Assembly (NCBI RefSeq): GCF_945915485.1
Contig: NZ_CAMEFJ010000019.1
Location: forward strand, 1 to 35,574
Length of the DNA: 35,574 nucleotides
Reading direction: 5' to 3'
Source of the DNA: an uncultured Agrococcus sp.
GTDB taxonomy: Bacteria > Actinomycetota > Actinomycetes > Actinomycetales > Microbacteriaceae
Below, one piece after another: positions 22,894 through 31,546 of this stretch. The translations under genes and the position numbers were made by a program. Within the stretch, counting starts at the first letter, position 1; each line of letters opens with the position of its first letter. The notes under the pieces were generated by a model. That model searched no databases, was not told where the DNA came from, and was given only the letters and a program-made list of their open reading frames with translations.

Positions 22894-24146
22894 GGCAGTT
22901 CCACCTCGATCCTCGTTGGTCCGCCGACTGGACTCTGGATTTCGGTTCTCCCGTCGTGGGCCGCGACTCTTCGCGATATCCCGGCCAGCCCTGAGCCTGC
23001 ATCCATCTTTGCGCCACCACGACCGTCATCGTCTACCACGACCAACAGGCTGCCTTGCGATCGTCGCACCGTCAGCGTGGCTCGATAAGCACCGCTGTGC
23101 TTGGAAATATTGGTCAGTGCTTCAGCAGCAGCGAAGTAGGCAGTCGACTCGACACTGGCTGGGCACCGTACAGGCACGTCGACGTCCACTGAGCACTCGA
23201 CTGCGCAGCTGCTGGCTAGGGCGTTCAGCGCTCCGGCAAGGCCCCGATCTTCGAGAATCGGGGGAAGGATGCCGCGAACTACTGACCGCAGCTCGGCAAG
23301 AGCCTGTTCGGCTGCAGCGTGTGCTTGCTCCATCATGGCTTCGGCAGAGTCGCTATCCCTGCGTAGAGCCTCCTGAGCGGCTCCGGTCAGCATCGCCACG
23401 CCCACAAGACGGTTCTGTGCACCATCGTGAAGCGCACGTTCTATGCGCCGTAGCTCCACCGCATGTGCGTCCAATGCGGCAGCTCGCGTAGTCGTCAGTT
23501 GAGCGATCCGTGCGGTGAGGTCTACATCTGGATGCGCTGTGAGTAGTCTCAATCCCGGTGCCGCAGTGGCCTGGACAATTGCCGGGTTCAAGAATAAGAA
23601 CACCGCCAGCCACACCACCCCTAATGCAACTGAGAATGCTGCTCCCGACCAGTCATTGACCCGAATCAGGCCATTGAGCGTTGTCGCTTCGTCGGCAGGC
23701 AGCAGGTGCCACCACAGCGGAAAAGAGATTTCCCGGAGGACATTGATGCCAGCTTGGAAGCCGAAGAAGCTCGCTATCAACCCCCAGGTGGCATGCACAG
23801 GCAACCACATAAGATCACGTTGGGTGGTTTGATCGGTTCGCACGACTTCGAGACAGTCTCTCAATCGCTGCGGCAATTGCTCATACGGTGATATGACTTC
23901 GTAACCCTGATTGGTCAGCCTTGAGCGTTCCAGATCGGCTACGGCGCGTAACAACACCAGCCACGGACGGATCAAGAGTATTCCGACTCCCACGAGACTT
24001 GATATGGCGACCGCAATACCAAGGACAAACGTTATGAGAGCCAGTAAACCAGTGCCCATGCCCCAGGTCAGTTGACCGAAGGCTCTCATCGCCCACTTCA
24101 ACCGCCGAATTGCTTTGCTGCGGCCCGCTGTTGGCTGATCAGCCAT
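22881..24146 (-). CDS. Sensor histidine kinase, HisKA_3 type
   Basis: A 421-residue membrane kinase. The N-terminal half has about four hydrophobic segments (within 25-65 and 110-190) and resembles the actinobacterial putative-sensor module. The dimerisation/phosphoacceptor helix has His240 in ELRRIERALHDGAQNRL. The ATPase part shows the N box AEALTNISKH (Asn346) and DDDGRGG (about 372-378). It is the NarL-partner type and is co-transcribed with the response regulator. The ATG is at 24146, close to the divergent ABC genes. The signal is unknown; the adjacent FtsX-type transporter suggests a membrane-active peptide or antibiotic. Confidence 0.92.
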   Translation of the reverse strand: MADQPTAGRSKAIRRLKWAMRAFGQLTWGMGTGLLALITFVLGIAVAISSLVGVGILLIRPWLVLLRAVADLERSRLTNQGYEVISPYEQLPQRLRDCLEVVRTDQTTQRDLMWLPVHATWGLIASFFGFQAGINVLREISFPLWWHLLPADEATTLNGLIRVNDWSGAAFSVALGVVWLAVFLFLNPAIVQATAAPGLRLLTAHPDVDLTARIAQLTTTRAAALDAHAVELRRIERALHDGAQNRLVGVAMLTGAAQEALRRDSDSAEAMMEQAHAAAEQALAELRSVVRGILPPILEDRGLAGALNALASSCAVECSVDVDVPVRCPASVESTAYFAAAEALTNISKHSGAYRATLTVRRSQGSLLVVVDDDGRGGAKMDAGSGLAGISRRVAAHDGRTEIQSPVGGPTRIEVELPCGL

Positions 24147-24282
24147 GGCTTCCCGCCATCATCATCACCTCGGGGAGAGTCTATGTGGCGGCGCTGACTA
24201 CTGTCAGAGAAACATGCTCAGACGCGGGAAGAGGGTAGCTGGCTGTACCACGATCGGGCAGTTGAGGGGATGGGGTGGAGTT

Positions 24283-24302
24283 CCGATACTTCATAGTGTC
24301 GG
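24283..24302. promoter_or_regulatory. Inverted repeat between the kinase and ABC genes
   Basis: CCGATAC and GTGTCGG arms six bases apart (one G-T mismatch) lie 37 bases before the ABC start. A CATACT box at 24315-24320 could be the -10 of the ABC promoter. The repeat is a candidate site for the response regulator. Confidence 0.4.
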
Positions 24303-24338
24303 AGTTGTAGTGGTCATACTCAACCCGACGGAGTACCT

Positions 24339-25385
24339 GTGCAAGAATCATCCGAGATACCTCCTCACCACGAGAACCCTGAGCAGAACGCTGAGAACAC
24401 CCTCCGACTTGTCGTTCACCGTCTTCTGTGGATTCTGCTTGCAGTGGCGGCGGGGCTCAACGTTGTCCTGAATCTTCTTGGCCACAGCGCGGTCGCGATC
24501 GTCTTTGGCTTCGTCGCTATTGGCGTCGCCTTCATCATCTTCCTCCGGTTCCTAAGAAGAAAGCGCCGATTTCCTGAGGAAAAGGCGCCGATGAACTCAC
24601 TCGCACCTTCAGACCATGGACATCGGCACGTCGAACGCGGACATCAGCACGTCCGTGCGGATGTGGCACTGCGACTCAACGACGTGACGAAGGTGTTCGA
24701 ACGTGGCAATTCCCGAACGCGAGCACTAGACGCAGTGACATTGGACATTCCAGCAGGTCGGTTCACCTCGATCGTGGGCCCCTCGGGGTCAGGGAAGAGC
24801 ACGCTACTGCATTGCGCCGCGGCAATGGATGCTCCCACAAGCGGCACCATACATATCGGTGACACAGAAGTATCGGGGCTTTCCGAGACGCGTCGTACCC
24901 TGCTTCGCCGCGAACGCATCGGCTTCGTCTTTCAGTCCTACAACCTTGTTGCTTCATTGACCGTTGCCCAGAACATCACCCTGCCAGCCAGGTTTTCAGG
25001 CAGACCTATCGACCAGGATCACCTCGCCCAGCTGATCGAACGTGTGGGGCTCACAGGGCATCTTCATCACCTGCCCTCTCAGCTTTCCGGTGGCCAACAG
25101 CAGCGGGCGGCCATCGTACGGGCACTGGCTAGCAAGCCCGATGTGGTGTTCGCCGACGAACCTACCGGAGCACTGGATCTCCGCACTGCGAGCCAGGTAC
25201 TTGATGTGCTGCGAGAACTCGTCGATTCCCTCGGGCAAACCGTGGTGTTAGTTACCCACGACCCCTCAGCTGCTGCGCGGGCTCACAACGCTGTTGTTAT
25301 GGCCAACGGCACGATTACCAACGTCATCAGCGAACCCTCTCCTGAAAAGGTCGCACATGAGCTCTTGAGGCAGGAAGCGCAATGA
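24339..25385 (+). CDS. ABC transporter ATPase with an N-terminal two-helix membrane segment
   Basis: A 348-residue protein. From about residue 108 it is a MacB/LolD-type ATPase: Walker A GPSGSGKST (147-155), signature LSGGQ (249-253), Walker B VVFADEP (269-275), H-loop His307. The first 84 residues are unusual: two hydrophobic stretches (about 28-48 and 50-70) and then RRKRR, in the same frame as the ATPase. A linker with five histidines in twelve residues (DHGHRHVERGHQH) follows. The GTG start has GGAG before it. An internal ATG at codon 85 (24591) also has a fair Shine-Dalgarno, so a soluble ATPase could be made separately. The permease gene overlaps the stop (ATGA). Confidence 0.88.
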   Translation: MQESSEIPPHHENPEQNAENTLRLVVHRLLWILLAVAAGLNVVLNLLGHSAVAIVFGFVAIGVAFIIFLRFLRRKRRFPEEKAPMNSLAPSDHGHRHVERGHQHVRADVALRLNDVTKVFERGNSRTRALDAVTLDIPAGRFTSIVGPSGSGKSTLLHCAAAMDAPTSGTIHIGDTEVSGLSETRRTLLRRERIGFVFQSYNLVASLTVAQNITLPARFSGRPIDQDHLAQLIERVGLTGHLHHLPSQLSGGQQQRAAIVRALASKPDVVFADEPTGALDLRTASQVLDVLRELVDSLGQTVVLVTHDPSAAARAHNAVVMANGTITNVISEPSPEKVAHELLRQEAQ

Positions 25386-27898
25386 AAAGCATGCGCAGAA
25401 TGCTTCCCCTCGCGTTGCGCATGGCCCGTCAGCGTATAGGTGCCATGCTCATGATCGCTTTCGCTGTTGGTGGGGGCGCCATCATGGTCTCCGCAACAGG
25501 GGTACTGATGCAATCTGGAATCGTCTCGAACGCTCCGGTGGGTGCTTTGGCGCAGACCGACGTCGTCGTCTCCGGAGCGCAACATTTCGTCCGGGAGCAA
25601 AATCTAGATATCGCCTTGCCCCACCGTTCTGGAGTGGATCCTGAGACTGAAGATCAGCTGCTCAATCGGCTCGACGTGGACGAAGCAGTCGGCCGCATCG
25701 GAATCAATGTAGTACCCGTCTCCCCCACTGGTGAGCTGCTACCGACATCGACTGCTCCGGCAGAAACTGGCGCCAACTGGAGTTTCGGCCTATTGGGCTC
25801 ACCTGCGCTGCTCGGGCAAGAACCTATTCGGGAGAATCAGGTCGCGCTAAGCCAGGAACTGGCCACGGCCCTGGAGGTTAGTGTGGGTGACCAGCAGGAC
25901 TTCATCGTCGCGGGCGAACCGGAGCAACTTGAAGTCACCGCCGTCCTCGAGGTGCCAGGTCAGAACGCATATTTCCCCGACCACGTTGCCTCTGATCTCT
26001 CTGGGGGATCCGAGTGGTTCGACTTTATTGGCATCACCGCAGCAGACGGAGTCGACAGTGATCAACTTGCAGCATCTCTTGAACAGGAGTTCATCGACTC
26101 GCCGTTGCAGATCTCCACTGGGGAGGCCCGAGGAGATGTGGCTCATATCGAGTCGGGGCCAGCACGCGGGCTGCTCATTGCGCTGACAGGGAGTCTCGGT
26201 GGGACATTGGTGATGACCGTGGGGTTTATCGTCTGCGCGGCCATCGCTGTCTCAGTCAACCAGCAGCGACGTGAAGTCGCTCTTCTTCGAACAACGGGGG
26301 CGACGTCCAGACAAGTGCGGTGGCTGGTGGCCACACAAGCGAGCTTCGCAACGGTTGCGGCTCTGCCAGCCGGTATCGCCGGGGGTTATCTGATCGTGGG
26401 GTTCCTCGCGAACTCGCTCGTCTCTGCCGGTATTATTCCGCCGACACTGCCGCTTTCCTTCGCTCCAGTGCCGGGGTTGGCAACTGCAGTATTGATGCTT
26501 GTTGCTGTGAATTTTGCTGCACGTTTCGCCGCGCTCCGGGTCTCGCGACTGAATCCAACCGAGGCGATTGCGGAATCCCGGATCGAACCCAAGAAGACCT
26601 CCAGCGTGAGGACGGTGATCGGTTCGACGCTGATTCTTCTGTGCCTGATCTCGGCCTTGGTTCCGTTGTTCACACGCTCTGAGGCTGCGTTCATCTCTTC
26701 TAGCTCGGTCGTCCTTCTGGGGTGCATAGGGCTGGCTATGGCAGGGCCCGCCTTCGTGCGAGGCTACACCGGTGCTCGCGCCTCACGGAGCAAGAACGGT
26801 GCCGTGACCCGCTGGTTGGCGGCCTACAACAGCCATTCTTATGCAGTCAGGACCTCCGGAGCGTTTGCGGTTCTGGCGCTGGCCATCGCACTCGGCCTCA
26901 TGCAGCTTTTCGTTACGACCACCGAAGGTGCCGTACGCGAAGCAGACCTCCAGGAGGGTAATCGTGCCTCAGCAGTCGTGACGGCCGAAGCGGTGGGTGG
27001 ACTTTCAGAGTCCCAGCGTGAAGATCTCTTGGGTACGGACGAGGTCACCGATGCAGTCGGCACTATATCCACCACTGCGCTGCGTACCTACGATTCCGAC
27101 GGCAGGGAAAGCGCCGAGGAGCTTGCCGTTACCGCGTTCAGTCAAGACCCTACAGCGGTGGTCGACCTCGGAATCGTAGAGGGAGATATCGGGCTGCTCG
27201 ATGCCGAATCGTTCGCTATGGAGGCTGAGCGTGCGCGGTTCCTGGGCATTTCAACCGGCGATCATGTCGAACTCATCACTGATGATGGAAGCCGGGTTTC
27301 CCCCAAACTCATAGCCACCTATGAACGAGTATTCGGATACGGACCCATTGTGACCAGCACCGAGCTGCTGGAAAGCCATACCGGCGATCGCATGTATGAC
27401 GCCGTTCTCACCAACGGCAGCTCGACAGCGATCCAGCAATGGGCCGAGCCTCGCCCGGGTGTTGATGCCCATGGGAGCATGGCTCAGGGCAACGGGGGTG
27501 TCTCCGGTGAACGGTGGGTCAATCTGGCGCTGACCCTCGTTCTATTGGGCTACGTGGTGATGGCTGGCGGGAACACGTTGGTGGCCGCGACTGCACGACG
27601 TAAATCCGAATTCGGATTACTCAGACTTATCGGCGCAACTGGGAAGCAGGTGAAATCCATGATGCGTAAGGAAGTGCGTTTGATATGTGTGATGGCGACG
27701 ACCGCGGGGCTCGCGTTGTCTTTACCTGCAGTCGTGCTGTTGGGCCAGGGCCTGCTCGGACGCCCGTGGCCGCAGGGTCCATTGTGGGCTATTCCAGTAA
27801 TCGTCACGATCGTGTGCGCAATCGCCTACCTGGCCGTGATGACCCAGACTCGAAGGCTACTGCAGTCGGCCCCGATCGATTCGATGGTTCATGAGTAG
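25382..27898 (+). CDS. FtsX-like ABC transporter permease
   Basis: An 838-residue membrane protein with two FtsX-type domains, one at about residues 265-395 (VNQQRREVALLRTTGATSRQ) and one at about 715-830 (ARRKSEFGLLRLIGATGKQ). Each is preceded by an extracellular region, the first (about 45-260) being large. The design fits the MacB/BceB superfamily, which uses ATP from the partner to expel or sense membrane-active peptides and antibiotics rather than to import. The start overlaps the ATPase stop. No substrate-binding lipoprotein is visible. Its GC content is lower than that of the flanking housekeeping genes. Confidence 0.92.
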   Translation: MKSMRRMLPLALRMARQRIGAMLMIAFAVGGGAIMVSATGVLMQSGIVSNAPVGALAQTDVVVSGAQHFVREQNLDIALPHRSGVDPETEDQLLNRLDVDEAVGRIGINVVPVSPTGELLPTSTAPAETGANWSFGLLGSPALLGQEPIRENQVALSQELATALEVSVGDQQDFIVAGEPEQLEVTAVLEVPGQNAYFPDHVASDLSGGSEWFDFIGITAADGVDSDQLAASLEQEFIDSPLQISTGEARGDVAHIESGPARGLLIALTGSLGGTLVMTVGFIVCAAIAVSVNQQRREVALLRTTGATSRQVRWLVATQASFATVAALPAGIAGGYLIVGFLANSLVSAGIIPPTLPLSFAPVPGLATAVLMLVAVNFAARFAALRVSRLNPTEAIAESRIEPKKTSSVRTVIGSTLILLCLISALVPLFTRSEAAFISSSSVVLLGCIGLAMAGPAFVRGYTGARASRSKNGAVTRWLAAYNSHSYAVRTSGAFAVLALAIALGLMQLFVTTTEGAVREADLQEGNRASAVVTAEAVGGLSESQREDLLGTDEVTDAVGTISTTALRTYDSDGRESAEELAVTAFSQDPTAVVDLGIVEGDIGLLDAESFAMEAERARFLGISTGDHVELITDDGSRVSPKLIATYERVFGYGPIVTSTELLESHTGDRMYDAVLTNGSSTAIQQWAEPRPGVDAHGSMAQGNGGVSGERWVNLALTLVLLGYVVMAGGNTLVAATARRKSEFGLLRLIGATGKQVKSMMRKEVRLICVMATTAGLALSLPAVVLLGQGLLGRPWPQGPLWAIPVIVTIVCAIAYLAVMTQTRRLLQSAPIDSMVHE

Positions 27899-28153
27899 CC
27901 CACCGCAGCCCGGTACGCGCTACGGTGCGGACGAGCTGGCGAGCATCTCGAAAAGCTACGACCGCACCCTGTTCGCCCGGCAGCCTCGGCTCGGCTCCGT
28001 ACGGTTCATTACGCGCTTCGACCGGTTCGGCATACGCGAGCGGAGTCATACCCGAAAGACCGAGCTACTGCCGGTTGTGCACGGAAGACTGACCGATGGG
28101 CTGTCTTTCGTGAAATCCGCGCCTTTCGTGCATCGCGATGGCCGACGACAGAA
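27899..28153. other. Intergenic gap at the right edge of the low-GC block
   Basis: No gene is supported. A 143-residue frame starts within the permease stop region, but its second half runs antisense through the neighbouring membrane-protein gene, and it has no Shine-Dalgarno. CACCG and CGGTG arms near 27901-27926 could form a weak hairpin. No repeat of the tRNA-Ala 3' end was found here. Confidence 0.35.
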
Positions 28154-29215
28154 TCACCCGAGGCGTCTCGCGAACGCGGCGCGAACGTCGAACGCCATCT
28201 CGTCATCCTCGCGGGCATCCACTTCCGACAGCGAAGGCGCGACCGTGGGCGCGGCATCCGTGCGGCGTGCGGCCTTCTTCACCGGTGCTGAGTGCGAAGC
28301 ACCGGTGGCGTGCGACGGATAGCTTGCGGAGGCTGCGATACGGGCGTCGAGCTCATCGACTCCCATGAGGTCGTTGAACGATTCCTGCGGACCCATCGCC
28401 CTACCCTGTTCGGAGACTTCGCGTCGAATGGCTTCCTGAATCCGCTCCGCCATGGTCGCCGCATATTCTTCGCGACTCTGCGCCGCTGAGCGCTGCGGCG
28501 GCACGTTCCCTGGCGTCCAGGACCGCGAGCGCATGTGCTCTTCGGTTTCCTCCCGTGCCGCAGAAGCCCGACTGGGCTGCTGCGCTGCCTTGGGCGCCTG
28601 CTCTGCCTTCGCCTCGACGGCACCGGTCTCTCGCAAGACGGTGTCGGTCTCGCGCCGAGCAGCGCTTGCGACGCGCGATACCCGACGCGACGAACGGTTC
28701 ACCATGACCAGACCCGCGATCGCGACCAGCAGCAAGGCACCTGCCGCGACAGCCATCAGCCAGAGACCCGGCAGCAGGATGCCCGTAGCAAGCCCCGCAA
28801 GCGCTACCGCCGCCGTCAGCGTGCACGCCAATTTCGTTCGACGCAATCGCGCCATTCGAGTGGTGGAGCTTCGCACGACCACTTTGACCTCCCGCTCAAT
28901 CTTCTTGATCTGCTCGTCGATCTCGCGCGCTTTCGCAACCGCGTCAGCGCGCGCACGAGCCTCCCGGAGCCGCACTTCCTTCTCCATGAGCTTGCGGGTC
29001 CGGGCAATGTCTTTTGCCCGCAGGTCGACCTCCAACGCCTTTCCGGCCTCGGTGGTTTCCGAGAGCGCACGCAAGGTGCGCTGCAGTCTCGCGGCTTCGA
29101 TCTCTGCGGTGCTCAGTTCGCGGTGTTTCGCCCACACGGGCACCAAATACGCCAGCCAGACGATCGCGGCGAGCACGAAAACGGCGCTTGTGCCGATGCC
29201 CGCGGTGAAGTCCAT
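28154..29215 (-). CDS. Conserved actinobacterial membrane protein with coiled coil
   Basis: A 353-residue protein of unknown function. One hydrophobic segment opens it (about residues 8-30, SAVFVLAAIVWLAYLVPVW). A highly charged helical region rich in Arg, Glu and Lys follows (about 33-110) and probably forms a coiled coil. Two more hydrophobic segments lie at about 125-170. The long C-terminal tail is polar and probably cytoplasmic. A longer frame upstream is not needed: the ATG at 29215 is where the membrane segment begins in the usual way. I recall such proteins next to the RimJ-like acetyltransferase in Microbacteriaceae, which makes this a marker of the ancestral locus. I can suggest no activity. 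Confidence 0.75.
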   Translation of the reverse strand: MDFTAGIGTSAVFVLAAIVWLAYLVPVWAKHRELSTAEIEAARLQRTLRALSETTEAGKALEVDLRAKDIARTRKLMEKEVRLREARARADAVAKAREIDEQIKKIEREVKVVVRSSTTRMARLRRTKLACTLTAAVALAGLATGILLPGLWLMAVAAGALLLVAIAGLVMVNRSSRRVSRVASAARRETDTVLRETGAVEAKAEQAPKAAQQPSRASAAREETEEHMRSRSWTPGNVPPQRSAAQSREEYAATMAERIQEAIRREVSEQGRAMGPQESFNDLMGVDELDARIAASASYPSHATGASHSAPVKKAARRTDAAPTVAPSLSEVDAREDDEMAFDVRAAFARRLG

Positions 29216-29285
29216 GCTGAGCACGGTACTTCGCGAACCGCGCCTGGCTTGGAGGCGCACCGCCGCAAGTCGAAGATGAAGTTTT

Positions 29286-29954
29286 TTAATGTCGGTTGTC
29301 TGTGCTAGACGCCGGTTGCTGCGTGCCGATGGGAAGCTGATACACCCGCCGATCGAACTCGGGCACGCGCCCCGCGAGCCACCGTTGCAAAACAGGCTCT
29401 GCAAGTTCCTCTCTCACGAGCGCAAAGCACAGGTGATCTCTCCAATCGCCGTCGATGAAGATGAAGCGCTTCCTGAACCCCTCGTATCGGAAGCCGAGTT
29501 TCTCCACGACGCGCAGCGAAGCGAGGTTCTCCGGTCGGATGCACACTTCCATGCGATGCAGTCGACCGTCCGAGAGCGCGTAGTCGGTCACGAGCGCCGT
29601 CGCGGTCGGCGTTACCTGCTCGCCTGCGAAGCGTTCCGCAACCCAATAGCCGAGCATCCCGCCCTGAACAGCGCCCCAGGTGATGCCCGACACATTCAGC
29701 TGACCGGCGAATTCTCCGTCGACCTCGATCGCGAACGGCATACCGGTTCCCGCTCTTGCTCCCTCAAGCAGCCCTCGGATGGTCGCTTTCGCGTCGAAGG
29801 ATGTGGGAGGGCGTGTTCCCGGCAGCTGTGCTTCCCACTGCTGCAACCATGCGCGGTTGCCGTTCAGCTCCCGCTCGAGTGCACGCGCATCCCGCATCCG
29901 GATCGGACGCACAACAACACGGCCGTGCGCCAACCGTGGGGCGAAATCGAACAT
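29286..29954 (-). CDS. GNAT-family N-acetyltransferase, RimJ/RimL-like
   Basis: A 222-residue GNAT protein. The core from VVVRPIRMRDARALE to LASLRVVEKLGFRYEG is the RimJ/RimL layout; the latter phrase is the acetyl-CoA-proximal end of the fold. A C-terminal extension of about 45 residues follows. RimJ relatives acetylate N-termini of proteins such as ribosomal S5, but some act on small molecules, so the substrate is uncertain. Its start lies only 30 bases from that of the divergent cyclo-ligase gene; TAGGCT sits six bases before its ATG with no Shine-Dalgarno, so a leaderless transcript is likely. Confidence 0.88.
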   Translation of the reverse strand: MFDFAPRLAHGRVVVRPIRMRDARALERELNGNRAWLQQWEAQLPGTRPPTSFDAKATIRGLLEGARAGTGMPFAIEVDGEFAGQLNVSGITWGAVQGGMLGYWVAERFAGEQVTPTATALVTDYALSDGRLHRMEVCIRPENLASLRVVEKLGFRYEGFRKRFIFIDGDWRDHLCFALVREELAEPVLQRWLAGRVPEFDRRVYQLPIGTQQPASSTDNRH

Positions 29955-29984
29955 GACTTGAGCCTACGCCCATAGGATTGCTGC
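29955..29984. promoter_or_regulatory. Divergent leaderless promoters sharing 30 bases
   Basis: On the plus strand TAGGAT (29973-29978) ends six bases before the cyclo-ligase ATG. On the minus strand TAGGCT (29966-29961) ends six bases before the acetyltransferase ATG. No Shine-Dalgarno fits either gene, and the -35 regions would fall on the opposite start codons. Confidence 0.5.
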
Positions 29985-30575
29985 ATGACCGAGCATGCTG
30001 ACCCCGTCGCCCAGAAACGAGAGCTGAGACAGAAAGTTCGCGACGGCCGAAGAACCCGCGGTGTCGACGGAGCACAAGCACTGGCTCCCGAAATCACGAA
30101 GCACTTGATCGAGGTAACGCAACAGCACGAGGCGACCACGGTCGCGACGTATCTTTCTACGCCAGAGGAACCGGATACTCGACCGTACCTCGACTGGGCC
30201 ATGCAGAACGGCATCCGCGTCCTCCTCCCCATCAGCCGCATGGACGGGCTGATGGACTGGGCCGAGTACGACGAGACCGAGATAGAAGGCGAGTTCGGTA
30301 TCCCGGAGCCGGGCGGTGACGTGTTGCCGCCGATCGCGATAGAGGAGGCCGATCTCATCATCTTGCCCGCCTCCGCCGTCGACCGCGAAGGGATGCGCAT
30401 GGGCTGGGGGCGTGGATTCTTTGACAAGCTACTGGGGTCGATGGAACACTTACCACCGGCCTATGCCCTCGTTTACGACGAAGAATTCCTGACCACTGTC
30501 CCGAGTGAACCGCACGATCATCCCGTTGTAGGCGTCGTAACTCCCTCCGGCATCCATCGAATCGAGACGAATTAA
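29985..30575 (+). CDS. 5-formyltetrahydrofolate cyclo-ligase
   Basis: A 196-residue member of the 5-FCL (MTHFS) family. It has the N-terminal basic start (KRELRQKVRDGRR), ATYLSTPEEPDTRP, and the diagnostic RMGWGRGFFDKLL near residue 137, matching the GxGxGxYD-type loop that binds ATP and folate. It uses ATP to convert 5-formyl-THF to 5,10-methenyl-THF in the cytoplasm, recycling a storage form of folate. The stop overlaps the FmdB start as TAATG, so the two are coupled. It is a normal-length, typical gene. Confidence 0.93.
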   Translation: MTEHADPVAQKRELRQKVRDGRRTRGVDGAQALAPEITKHLIEVTQQHEATTVATYLSTPEEPDTRPYLDWAMQNGIRVLLPISRMDGLMDWAEYDETEIEGEFGIPEPGGDVLPPIAIEEADLIILPASAVDREGMRMGWGRGFFDKLLGSMEHLPPAYALVYDEEFLTTVPSEPHDHPVVGVVTPSGIHRIETN

Positions 30576-30883
30576 TGCCCATCTATGCGTACTCCTGTCG
30601 CGACTGCGGTCGCAGCTTCGACATCCGTCAGGAGTTCAGTGAAGCCAGCCTCACCGTCTGCGACGCATGCGGCGGCCGCCTGCGCAAACAGTTCGGCTCG
30701 ATCGGCGTGACCTTCAACGGCCCCGGTTTCTACCGCACCGACTCAAGGTCATCGAGCGCTTCGAGCGTGAAGTCGGTGAAGAGCGAATCGTCGAGCAGCA
30801 CCTCCGGCGGCGGCGACTCCTCGACATCGACGAAAACCGCTGCACCGGCAACTTCTACTTCCAAATCGACCGGATCCGAGTAA
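30575..30883 (+). CDS. FmdB-family zinc-ribbon protein
   Basis: A 102-residue protein with a CxxC-CxxC zinc ribbon at Cys8, Cys11, Cys29 and Cys32 (MPIYAYSCRDCG, VCDACGG). The tail from about residue 58 is a low-complexity Ser/Thr/Lys stretch with many SS and KSV repeats, which is common in actinobacterial members. The FmdB family is named after a formamide-operon regulator, but the real role is not known. It overlaps the cyclo-ligase gene and is followed after 28 bases by mscL. Confidence 0.9.
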   Translation: MPIYAYSCRDCGRSFDIRQEFSEASLTVCDACGGRLRKQFGSIGVTFNGPGFYRTDSRSSSASSVKSVKSESSSSTSGGGDSSTSTKTAAPATSTSKSTGSE

Positions 30884-30911
30884 TCTCGAACCCACAGAGA
30901 AAGGGATTGCA

Positions 30912-31298
30912 ATGAAGGGCTTCAAAGCATTCATAATGCAGGGCAACGTGATCGACCTCGCGGTCGCCGTTGTTATCGGTGGAGCGTTCGGCGCCATCGT
31001 CGACGCGTTCGTCGAGGGCGTCATCGAGCCGTTGATCGCCATGCTCGGGGGGTTCGAAGACATCGAAGAGGTCACGGCAGGTCCGATCCTGATCGGCCAG
31101 GTGATCGCCGCGGTCATTCGCTTCATTCTCGTCGCTGCCGTTGTCTACTTCGTACTCGTGCTGCCGATCCAGAAGATGCGCGAGACGGCCGACCGCCGTC
31201 GCGGCATCGTGCCGGAGGAAGACCCGGAGACACCGGAGCAGATCCTGCAGGACATCCGCGAGCTGCTCAAGGCCCAACAGGGCGGCCGGGCCGGCTAA
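30912..31298 (+). CDS. mscL: Large-conductance mechanosensitive channel MscL
   Basis: A 128-residue MscL. The start MKGFKAFIMQGNVIDLAVAV is typical of the N-terminal helix and TM1, and TM2 follows at about 60-85 (VIAAVIRFILVAAVVYFVLV). The C-terminal cytoplasmic helix holds QILQDIRELL. It forms a pentameric pore that opens under high membrane tension and releases solutes after osmotic downshock. GAGAAAGGGA precedes the ATG. It ends 32 bases from the convergent small gene at 31331. Confidence 0.96.
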   Translation: MKGFKAFIMQGNVIDLAVAVVIGGAFGAIVDAFVEGVIEPLIAMLGGFEDIEEVTAGPILIGQVIAAVIRFILVAAVVYFVLVLPIQKMRETADRRRGIVPEEDPETPEQILQDIRELLKAQQGGRAG

Positions 31299-31330
31299 CT
31301 ACACCGCAGACGACGCCTTCGGCGGGACTA

Positions 31331-31546
31331 TCAGCCCCAGTGGGGCGGCTTGTCCTGCCGGAGGCGTTCGTCGTTCTCACCGGCTTCCTCCCGCTGCTCC
31401 GCGGCGGGCTCACCGATGTACCCGGAAGTCGGTTCCGTCGTGACCCTGCGACCCCTGCGACGGATGCGAGGCTCGGCAGCGTCGCGTTGCTTCCCGTCCG
31501 CTGGGCGCCGGCCGCGACCGTTGTCTTCTTCGCGGTCAGTGCTCAC
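31331..31546 (-). CDS. Small charged protein coupled to the helicase-like gene
   Basis: A 71-residue ORF whose GTG start overlaps the stop of the large upstream gene (GTGA), a mark of translational coupling. The product is very polar, with an Arg-rich middle (RIRRRGRR) and an acidic C-terminal half (EQREEAGENDERLRQDK). No membrane segment or cysteine is seen. The Arg cluster could bind nucleic acid, fitting its partner, but this is inference. The low complexity and short length leave real doubt, and I do not recognise a family. Confidence 0.5.
   Translation of the reverse strand: MSTDREEDNGRGRRPADGKQRDAAEPRIRRRGRRVTTEPTSGYIGEPAAEQREEAGENDERLRQDKPPHWG

Noticed and set aside
22030-28153. Direct repeat of the tRNA-Ala 3' end at the right edge of the island
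   Set aside because: None was found by eye in 27899-28153, so an integrase-type attachment pair is not claimed.
27891-28322. A 143-codon frame starting inside the permease stop region
   Set aside because: Overlaps the end of the membrane-protein gene in antisense, no Shine-Dalgarno, no family features.
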